Below, in pieces: positions 41,832 through 48,207 of a stretch of 51,203 bases of DNA; the stretch's first letter is position 1, and each line of letters opens with the position of its first letter. The stretch spans positions 1 through 51,203 of the forward strand of contig NZ_MUMI01000039.1 in NCBI RefSeq assembly GCF_002155975.1. The letters run 5' to 3'. The position numbers and the translations under genes are program-made. The stretch is from Amycolatopsis kentuckyensis (lineage in GTDB: Bacteria > Actinomycetota > Actinomycetes > Mycobacteriales > Pseudonocardiaceae). A model generated the notes under the pieces. That model was not told the DNA's origin and did no database searches. It saw only the letters and a list, made by a program, of their open reading frames with translations.

Positions 41832-42986
41832 CTATTTCGGGCCGTTGCGCCCTGATGAACGCCTCCTGCGAACGAATGCTATCGCCGCGGACAGGATGAC
41901 CAACAGGAGCACGACGCCGGCTGAGCTGCCATCCCGCTCGATCGGACGTCCAGGCGCACTGGCGGATTCCGGCTCGCCGGCAGCGGCATGAGCTGGTTGT
42001 TCTTGCGGCCCGGAGTGGTCGCCAGGCGAGCTTTCCGGCTCCCGGCTCCTGGCAAACGCCCGAGACAGCATCTCGAACAGGAAGGGGACCAAACCGCCGG
42101 AGAGACCGGCCAGCGCGCCGGCCAGGAAGAGAGCCCGTTGGGCGTTGGCTTCCCCCGTGATCGACGTGAGGTTCGCCCGCACGTTCAGTGCTTTGTCGGC
42201 GCTCCAGGACACCGGGTTGGTTGTCGCCGGCGGAGAGCTGACGAAGTCGAGCTTCAGATCCGCCGCATCGTTGTGAAGCAGCTGGAACCGGATGATCTGC
42301 TTGTCGGGGACCTCGGAACACTCGGTCTTCCGTGCTTCCCACCCCGTCAGATCATTGGCCGCCACCTCTGCGGCGGAAGCTCCTTTCAGGAACGGGCACG
42401 GCCTCATCGGACTGAGCAGCGGGGTCTGCACGATGATGCGAGCATTGTCTCGAACCCAGAGCGGATATTCGAGCCGCTCCAGCGCGATCTCGCCTCGAAA
42501 GTACTTCTTCGAGGCGTTGACGGACGGCAGTTGAACCACAGAGACAGTGGCTTCGTCGTTGGTCGCGGAGCCGCGCACGACAGGAGCGTCTTGCAAGCCG
42601 TGCTGGAAGCTCCGGAACTGCCGCGGGACCAGATGCGAGGCCCTAGCACTTCCGGACGCTTCGACCACAACCAGTGCTTCTTCAGGTCGATCGGCTCCCC
42701 ACACCTCCAGGAGGAGATCGATTTCGGCGCTACTCGACCCGACGAAGGGCGTGGCGTGAGTTGTTACCCAGGAGTGCATTCCATCGGGCAGGAATACCTT
42801 CACTTCCGAAGGAACTTGGGCGAGGCTTGGCGGGCCGACAGGTGAGCCTGGAACGCCCCCGCGGTACAGAACGTAGGCGGCGATCGCCGATGCGCCGACG
42901 AGCGTGAAGACCAGCAGCGACGGAACCACGCGCCAGAACCTGTTGTTGCGCCTGGTCAACAGCGGTCGACCCCATCCTTCGAGCAA
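41832..42986 (-). CDS. Uncharacterised membrane protein with large extracellular domain
   Basis: This is a protein of about 384 residues. One transmembrane helix lies at about 18-40 (VVPSLLVFTLVGASAIAAYVLY), then a domain of about 240 residues, probably outside (SEVKVFLPDG, CPFLKG, a Cys pair CPFLKG...TECSEV). A second hydrophobic segment lies at about 286-308 (FLAGALAGLSGGLVPFLFEML), then a hydrophilic Pro/Ser/Glu-rich stretch and a third helix at about 353-372 with an Arg-rich tail. No family is recognised. The start (TTG at 42986) is uncertain because no RBS is evident; a downstream start near the first TM is possible. Composition is less GC-rich than the neighbours. Confidence 0.65.
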   Translation of the reverse strand: MLEGWGRPLLTRRNNRFWRVVPSLLVFTLVGASAIAAYVLYRGGVPGSPVGPPSLAQVPSEVKVFLPDGMHSWVTTHATPFVGSSSAEIDLLLEVWGADRPEEALVVVEASGSARASHLVPRQFRSFQHGLQDAPVVRGSATNDEATVSVVQLPSVNASKKYFRGEIALERLEYPLWVRDNARIIVQTPLLSPMRPCPFLKGASAAEVAANDLTGWEARKTECSEVPDKQIIRFQLLHNDAADLKLDFVSSPPATTNPVSWSADKALNVRANLTSITGEANAQRALFLAGALAGLSGGLVPFLFEMLSRAFARSREPESSPGDHSGPQEQPAHAAAGEPESASAPGRPIERDGSSAGVVLLLVILSAAIAFVRRRRSSGRNGPK

Positions 42987-43153
42987 CCCGGTCGAGAACT
43001 TGGAAGCATGGATGCGACCCTACAAGCCCGACGTGAACGGTCCGCTCGGCACGGGCCCTTGTGAGCGAGTCGCGTTGTCTGTGTCGGTTGGATGCCGGCT
43101 CCCCGCGCGAACGCGTCATTCCCGTATTGCCCGGCTTCCTTCCTCTGCCGCTG

Positions 43154-45922
43154 TCAACATGTGCCCATATCGCCGAGGTGACGCTGTATTAGTTCGACCT
43201 CCTCTTCGCGTCCTTGTCGCCGGTACAGCTGCTGGGCCTCTTGCCACACTGCGCGGGCTTCGTCGTGCCGGCCGAGTGCGAGGTGCGGCGGACCGAGGTG
43301 GTCGAGCGTGGCGGCGGACTCGGAGACGTTGCCGAGGGCGCGGCGCAGCGCAAGCGCCTCTCCGAAGTTACGGATGGCCGATTCGTGGTGGCCGGCTTCG
43401 TACTCGAGGTAGCCGAGCCGGTCGAGGCTGTTCGCTTCGCCCGCGGGGTTGCGCTGGTCCCGGTGCAGCGCCAGGGCGGCGTCGAAGTGGCCGCGGGCGG
43501 TGTCGTGGTCGCCAAGACGGGCGGTGTACCACCCCACAGCGTTGTGCCCGTGGGCTCGGCACAACGGCAGCCCGAGGTCGTGGAAGAGCCGCAGGGCCTG
43601 GGTGGCGTGGTCCAGTGCTGAGCTGAGATCGCGCAGCTCCAGCGCCTGGGCGAGTGACTGGTGGGCGTGGCCCAGCTCGTACGGGTCGTCGTGCTCTTCG
43701 GCGAGGGCGATGGCGTGGTGCAGGTGGTCGATCGCTTCTTCGTGCAGTGCCAGGGAAACGCAGGCGCGGCCGAGGTACCGGTGGGCGACGAGCTGGGGTG
43801 TGGGAGAGGACAGCTGCGCCGCGGCGTGCGCGGCGGCCCGCCACCCGGCGAGGCGGTCGTGGCGGTGGCCTTGCCGTTGGTGGAAGGTATCCGACGACAA
43901 CGCGAGCCACCACACGGTGTGGTGGTCGCCGCGAAGGACCGCGGTGTGCCGGGCGGCGAGCAGCGTGGCGTGCTCGGCCTCGAACCAGGCCATCGCCGCC
44001 GGGGCGTCGGGCAAGGTGTGGACGTGCGTGCCGGGCGCGGGCGGGGAGAGTCCGGCGGTTCCGCGGTGGGCGTCCAGCGCCAGGCCGGCAGCGTGGGCGG
44101 TGTGCGCGTAGAAATCGAGCACCCGTCCCACAGCCGTGTCCCGCACGCCGGCGGGGAGCTGCCGCGCGGCGTAGGCGCGGACCAGGTCGTGCATCCGATA
44201 CCGGCCGTTCGCATATTCGAGCAGCGACGCCTGTTCCAGGCTCCGTAGCACTGCCTTGGCACGGGCCGGGGCCAGTCCGGTCAAGTTCGCCGCGGCGGGC
44301 AGGCCGGTATCCGGGCCGGGCGTGCCGGCCAGCACCCCGAACGCGGTGGCTTGCTCCTCGGTCAGCGCGCGGTACGACCAGGAGAGCACGGCGGGCAGGC
44401 TGGCGGACGGATCGTCGTCGGCCAAACCGTCGAGCCCCGACTCGCGCAGCTCGGAGACCGCGGCGGACAGTGGTGTCCCGGCGCGGCCCGCGATCACGCT
44501 CAACGCAAGCGGCAGGCCGCCGCACAGGCCGACCAGCTCGTCGACCGCCGTGTGCTCGGCCTCGACCCGGGTCGTGCCGAGCCGGGCGCCCAGCAGACCG
44601 CGAGCCTCGCCGTCGGAGAGCACGTGCAGCGGGACACGGAGCGCGTCGTGCCCGATGACCAGGCCCGCGAGCTGGTTGCGGCTGGTCACGACGACGGCGC
44701 ACGACCCACCGCCGGGCAGGAGCGGCACGACCTGGTCGGTGCCGGCGGCGTTGTCCAGCACCACCAGGATCCGCCGGCCGGCGGTCAAGCTGCGGAACAG
44801 CGCGGACCGGCCAAGCGTCTCGGGCGGCATCGAACCCGCTTCGACGCCCAAGGCGGTGAGGAACCCGCGAAGCGCGGTGGCGGGCGCCATCGGCCGGTTG
44901 TCGGGGCTGTACCCGCGCAGGTCGACGAACAGCTGGCCGTCGGGGAACCGGTCGAGACGGTGGTGCGCCCACCGCCGGGCCAGCCAGGTCTTGCCGAGCC
45001 CGCCCGCGCCGGTGATGGCCGAGAGCATCGGCGTGCCGCCTGACCTCGCCGCGTCCATGGCCGCGTCCAGCCGGTGCAGCTCTTCCTGACGGCCCACGAA
45101 CGAGGCAGGTGCGGCGAGGAGCTCGCGCGGCACGCCCGAGCCGGAGGCCGCAGGCGGGGAGGTGCCGGTTCCGGACGGGCGTGCGGTCAGGATCTGCCGG
45201 TGGCGGTCCTGCAGCGCGGCGCCGGGATCGGCACCCAGCTCCTCGACCAGCCGCACGCGCACCCGCCGGTAGTGCTCCAGCGCGTCGGCAGTGCGCCCGG
45301 CCTGGTGCAGCGCCAGCATGTACTGGCCCGCCAGCCGTTCGTCCAGTGGATGCGCTCCGGTGCGAGCCGCCAGCTCGGCCACCAGGTCCGCTCCGATCCC
45401 CAGCCGGAGCCTGGTGTCCACAAGGTCCTGCCAGGCGGCCGGCCGTTCCCGCTCGAGCCGCTCGCGTTCGGCCTCGGCCCACTCCCCGGCCAGTCCGGTC
45501 AGCGCCTCTCCTTGCCACAGCTCCAGCGCGTCGGTGAGCGATGTCAGGGCCTTTCGTCCGTCGGACCGGGCCTTCGCGTGCAGCTCGCGGAACCGGTGCA
45601 GGTCGACCGTGGACAGCCGGGGATCGGTTACCAGGACGTAGCCGCCGGAGCGGCGCAGGAGTGCGATCCCGTGCGCGCCGGCCAGTGCCGCCCGCAACCG
45701 GGAGATGTAGCCGTGCAAGGTGGTCCGCGTCCGCGGCGTGACATCGGCGCCCCAGACCCGTTCGACCAATCGGTCCGTAGCCACCACCTGGCCCGCTTCG
45801 AGCGCCAGCACTGCGAGGATGCATCGCTGCCTCGGTGTGCCGAGATCCACCGGACATCCGTCGACGAGGACGGCCACCTCGCCCAGCAAGCGCACCGACG
45901 TGACCACGCGCTGCCCCCTCAC
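43154..45922 (-). CDS. AfsR/SARP-family transcriptional regulator (winged helix-BTAD-NB-ARC-TPR)
   Basis: This is a 922-residue protein. Residues about 8-100 are the SARP winged helix (LGTPRQRCILAVLALEAGQVVATDRLVERVWG...LHGYISRLRAAL), with the BTAD to about 250. The NB-ARC NTPase has the P-loop GAGGLGKT near 305 and Walker B ILVVLDN near 385. C-terminal TPRs run to the end (ARGHFDAALALHRDQRNPAGEANSLDRLGYLEY and similar units). GTG at 45922 follows GGGGGAAG; a GTG at 45925 is equivalent in practice. It is divergent from the SapA-like secreted-protein gene, which it may regulate. It is a full AfsR-type architecture, unlike the XRE-fused regulator near 2 kb. Confidence 0.92.
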   Translation of the reverse strand: MRGQRVVTSVRLLGEVAVLVDGCPVDLGTPRQRCILAVLALEAGQVVATDRLVERVWGADVTPRTRTTLHGYISRLRAALAGAHGIALLRRSGGYVLVTDPRLSTVDLHRFRELHAKARSDGRKALTSLTDALELWQGEALTGLAGEWAEAERERLERERPAAWQDLVDTRLRLGIGADLVAELAARTGAHPLDERLAGQYMLALHQAGRTADALEHYRRVRVRLVEELGADPGAALQDRHRQILTARPSGTGTSPPAASGSGVPRELLAAPASFVGRQEELHRLDAAMDAARSGGTPMLSAITGAGGLGKTWLARRWAHHRLDRFPDGQLFVDLRGYSPDNRPMAPATALRGFLTALGVEAGSMPPETLGRSALFRSLTAGRRILVVLDNAAGTDQVVPLLPGGGSCAVVVTSRNQLAGLVIGHDALRVPLHVLSDGEARGLLGARLGTTRVEAEHTAVDELVGLCGGLPLALSVIAGRAGTPLSAAVSELRESGLDGLADDDPSASLPAVLSWSYRALTEEQATAFGVLAGTPGPDTGLPAAANLTGLAPARAKAVLRSLEQASLLEYANGRYRMHDLVRAYAARQLPAGVRDTAVGRVLDFYAHTAHAAGLALDAHRGTAGLSPPAPGTHVHTLPDAPAAMAWFEAEHATLLAARHTAVLRGDHHTVWWLALSSDTFHQRQGHRHDRLAGWRAAAHAAAQLSSPTPQLVAHRYLGRACVSLALHEEAIDHLHHAIALAEEHDDPYELGHAHQSLAQALELRDLSSALDHATQALRLFHDLGLPLCRAHGHNAVGWYTARLGDHDTARGHFDAALALHRDQRNPAGEANSLDRLGYLEYEAGHHESAIRNFGEALALRRALGNVSESAATLDHLGPPHLALGRHDEARAVWQEAQQLYRRQGREEEVELIQRHLGDMGTC

Positions 45923-46102
45923 CACGCTTCCCCCGGCGGTCCCTTCAGGGTACCCAGCTCGCTCCTGCGTCCGGGTGCCGCTGACCAGGGGATTCAACTT
46001 CGCGTACAGAATTCCTGACGAACCCCTCGGCACGATCGGGCCGACAAAGCCCGGCCGGAGACCTTTTCCGGCCCAGCACCGTGCACACCCAAGGAGGGAC
46101 CC

Positions 46103-46558
46103 ATGATGTCGAAGGTTCGGACCATGGCGATGGGCGTGGCCGCGGCCGCGGCCCTGACCTGCGCGCTCGCCGCGAGCCCGGCTGCGCAGGCCTCGACCGC
46201 CCTTTCGGCGCCCACGACAACCTGCGGCGGCGCCGGGTGGACCCTCATCGACCACCAGGACCTCATCAGCCCTTTCGGCGAGAACTACGGAGTCGTGACG
46301 CTGTACTACGGCAACGGCTACAACTGCGCGGCCACCACGAAGCGCGTGGCGGTCGGCGTGCTCACCAACGCGAGCACGTTCGTGTGCCGGAAGAACGACG
46401 GCAAGTGCCTGATCAAGAGCGGTGACGCCACCAACCGGGTCTGGACGGGCGCGCTGTACGCGCCCACCACCTGCGTCAAGTGGGGCGGCGGGGTAGACGA
46501 CGTCGACGGCTCCCGCGTCTACGTCGAAGTCGGCTGGAGCCACGGCAACGACTGCTGA
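46103..46558 (+). CDS. SapA-like secreted protein
   Basis: This is a 151-residue protein with a signal peptide to about residue 31 (ending AQA) and a Cys-containing mature part: TTTCGGAGWTLIDHQ, YNCAATTKRVAVGVLTNAS, FVCRKNDGKCLIKSGDA, TTCVKWGGGVDDVDGS, ending NDC. The C-x-x-G...DH start and TTCVKWGG end resemble spore-associated protein A of streptomycetes. The ATG at 46103 has a strong AAGGAGGG RBS. It is divergent from an AfsR-type regulator and followed by a strong hairpin. Function unknown; SapA is a spore-surface protein. Confidence 0.78.
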   Translation: MMSKVRTMAMGVAAAAALTCALAASPAAQASTALSAPTTTCGGAGWTLIDHQDLISPFGENYGVVTLYYGNGYNCAATTKRVAVGVLTNASTFVCRKNDGKCLIKSGDATNRVWTGALYAPTTCVKWGGGVDDVDGSRVYVEVGWSHGNDC

Positions 46559-46570
46559 CCCGGCACCGGG

Positions 46571-46600
46571 CCGCCCGCCGGGCAGCTACCCGGCGGGCGG
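46571..46600. terminator. Terminator hairpin after SapA-like gene
   Basis: CCGCCCGCCGGG (46571-46582), loop CAGCTA, CCCGGCGGGCGG (46589-46600): a perfect 12-bp stem, 12 bp after the stop. No U-tract, as is common in actinobacteria. Confidence 0.85.
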
Positions 46601-46608
46601 TCCGGCTA

Positions 46609-46632
46609 GGGCGTGTCCTGTAAGCGGTTGAG
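46609..46632. mobile_element. Likely left end of the IS5-type element
   Basis: GGGCGTGTCCTGTAAG begins one base after CTA and matches the terminal inverted repeats of many actinobacterial IS5-group elements (GGGCGTGTCCTG...). The matching right end was not found in the next 1.5 kb, so the element is truncated on its 3' side. Confidence 0.45.
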
Positions 46633-46656
46633 CTGGACCTCTGATAGTTGTGCTCG

Positions 46657-46960
46657 GTGGTTGGCCGCGGTGAGCTGACGGACAAGGCGTGGGCGGTGAT
46701 CGAGCCGTTGCTGCCACCGCGGCAAGGCAGTGGGCGTCGGTGGCGTGATCACCGCTAGGTCATCAACGCGATCTTGTGGAAGCTGCGCACCGGCGCCCCG
46801 TGGTGTGACCTGCCCGAACGCTACGGACCTTGGAAGACCGCGCATGAACGGCTGCGGCTGTGGACCAAGGACGGCACCTGGGACAAGCTCCTCGACCGGG
46901 TGATGTCCGTCGCTGGGCTGTCCGGGGACGCTGCCGGGGAACAACCAGCGGGGCGTGTTC
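46657..46960 (+). pseudogene. IS5-family transposase remnant with in-frame stop
   Basis: The frame from GTG 46657 reads VVGRGELTDKAWAVIEPLLPPRQGSGRRWRDHR, then an in-frame TAG at 46756-46758, then VINAILWKLRTGAPWCDLPERYGPWKTAHERLRLWTKDGTWDKLL. This is the N-terminal DUF4096-type region of IS5-group transposases, in which HRxVINAILWxLRTGAPWRDLPxRYGPWxTxxxR is conserved. The stop replaces a Gln codon (CAG to TAG). After about LSGDAAG the homology ends, so the DDE catalytic part is missing. It is inactive. Confidence 0.85.
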
Positions 46961-47093
46961 GGTCGGTGGGGATCATCAGTGGGGCCGGTGGCCGGAAGGT
47001 CAGGTTCTGGAGCAGGGCGCCGCGGCAGCAGCATCGGGTGACGGCCGGCGGTTAGGTGGGTGTCGTCTCCGTTCTGCGTGAGATGGTCGGCAG

Positions 47094-47540
47094 TCAGGTG
47101 CCGGACTCGCCGAGCTTGGAGGCCGAGGAGGAGGATGAGCGCGCCGGCAGGTCGGCGCGGGTGCTGCGGTGGCCGGTTGCCGTGGTTCGCCCCAGGGCCA
47201 GCCAGCCCCGTTCGCCGGGGCCGCGACCGCCGTCGAGCACCGCGGTCAGGACCGCGTCCGGGTCGAGCGGCCCCTGGATGCGGACCATGGCGCGGCCGGC
47301 GCTCGGTAGCGTCGGCGTCGCGGACATCGCGCCGAGCTGCAGCTGCAGGGACTGCCCGCCGACGATCTCTTCGGGGACGAGGCGCAGCCGCACGATGCCG
47401 GCGGTGGGCCGTGCCCGGCCTCGGTGGTCGCGATGATCGCCAGGCGGGTGCAGGCCAGGCTGTGGCGGGCCAAGCCGGTGAAGACCGTTCGCCGAGGGTC
47501 TGGGCGACGATCGCGCTGGCAGCCCGGTGATGACACGTGG
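47094..47540 (-). pseudogene. ImuB / Y-family DNA polymerase-like remnant
   Basis: On the minus strand one frame reads FTGLARHSLACTRLAIIATTEAGH, and a second frame just after it reads RPTAGIVRLRLVPEEIVGGQSLQLQLG...RAMVRIQGPLDPDAVLTAVLDGGRGPGERGWLALG. Both are familiar parts of actinobacterial ImuB-like accessory mutagenesis proteins, whose usual text is ...VRLVPEEV... ALVRVQGLLGPEAVVTAVLxGGRGPGERVRLVPWG. The order is right, but part of the middle is missing, the frame changes near 47410, and the polymerase-like N-terminal half is gone. It is probably a decayed fragment left near the insertion sequence. Confidence 0.6.
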
Positions 47541-47615
47541 TCTTGATGGGAGGTGGTCGGGGCGGGCAGTGGTGGTTGTCGCCTTGTTGCCGTTCATGAC
47601 GGCGCGCTCATCCGA

Positions 47616-47924
47616 TCAGCGCGTGGTGCCTGCCGTGTGGCCAGAGACCGGCGTGGTGGCCAGGTGGGAGGGCATGTCGAGATAGACGACGGTACTCACA
47701 GCGGGCGCCGGCATCGCGTGACAGGCGAAAGCACGGCTCGGTGAGCCGACGACGGGCGCGCAGTGAACCCGGACTCGTGTCTCGAACTTGCGGACCGCTC
47801 GAACCGTACTCGTCAGCTCGCTGGGACTTCCGGCCGTGACCGTCTGGGAGACGGCGACGGCCGGCTGTGCGAGGACCACCGCCAGTGCAACAGCGAACCA
47901 CCTCACGCCGTTGGTGGCTGTCAC
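47616..47924 (-). CDS. Small secreted protein (102 aa), coupled to an upstream 40-aa peptide
   Basis: This is a 102-residue protein with a signal peptide (VRWFAVALAVVLAQPAVAVSQ, cleavage after AVA) and a short mature part with two Cys (VHCAPVV, FACHAMP). GTG at 47924 overlaps the stop of the 40-codon gene upstream as GTGA, the arrangement used for translational coupling elsewhere in this window. No family is recognised. The coupling and signal peptide favour a real gene, but its coding potential is modest. Confidence 0.45.
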   Translation of the reverse strand: MTATNGVRWFAVALAVVLAQPAVAVSQTVTAGSPSELTSTVRAVRKFETRVRVHCAPVVGSPSRAFACHAMPAPAVSTVVYLDMPSHLATTPVSGHTAGTTR

Positions 47925-48043
47925 CGGTGCGCTTTCACGACTGTCTGGAACCCGTTGTTCGGGCAGTCCGGGCTCGCGCGAACCTCCGCGGAGGCCGGGT
48001 GCGCCAGCCCCAGCCCGAGGACTTCGGGCGGACTTGATTCCAT
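47921..48043 (-). CDS. Short 40-aa peptide gene
   Basis: ATG at 48043 opens a 40-codon frame (MESSPPEVLGLGLAHPASAE...PDCPNNGFQTVVKAHR), preceded by GACAGGAGAATCGCG, a good Shine-Dalgarno at 8-bp spacing. It has one Cys and no transmembrane segment. It starts 164 bp from the divergent HTH-nSTAND-WD40 gene, and its stop overlaps the next small gene. The RBS and coupling suggest translation. Function unknown. Confidence 0.5.
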   Translation of the reverse strand: MESSPPEVLGLGLAHPASAEVRASPDCPNNGFQTVVKAHR

Positions 48044-48207
48044 CGCGATTCTCCTGTCGCCGACGCTTGGCCGACTCCCAGCGCCCCCTCGGCGGTGGGT
48101 GTCAACCATCGGTGTAGTGCCGGCGGGTTGTCCGGCGCCGAGGGCTGGACGCCGGACAACAACGTCAAGACAATGAGCAACTGACCTGGGGAGGGGTGGG
48201 GGAGTCG
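48044..48207. promoter_or_regulatory. Divergent control region of the small peptide genes and the nSTAND gene
   Basis: This 164-bp spacer separates the minus-strand 40-aa gene from the plus-strand NTPase gene. It must hold both promoters. No palindrome of more than 8 bp was noted. Confidence 0.4.

Noticed and set aside
41662..41991. 109-codon plus-strand frame crossing into the membrane protein gene
   Set aside because: Overlaps the antisense gene and has no RBS or domain.
46609..47540. Complete insertion sequence between the SapA-like gene and the ImuB remnant
   Set aside because: Only a left-end-like repeat and the 5' part of a transposase with an in-frame stop are present; no right end or target duplication was found.
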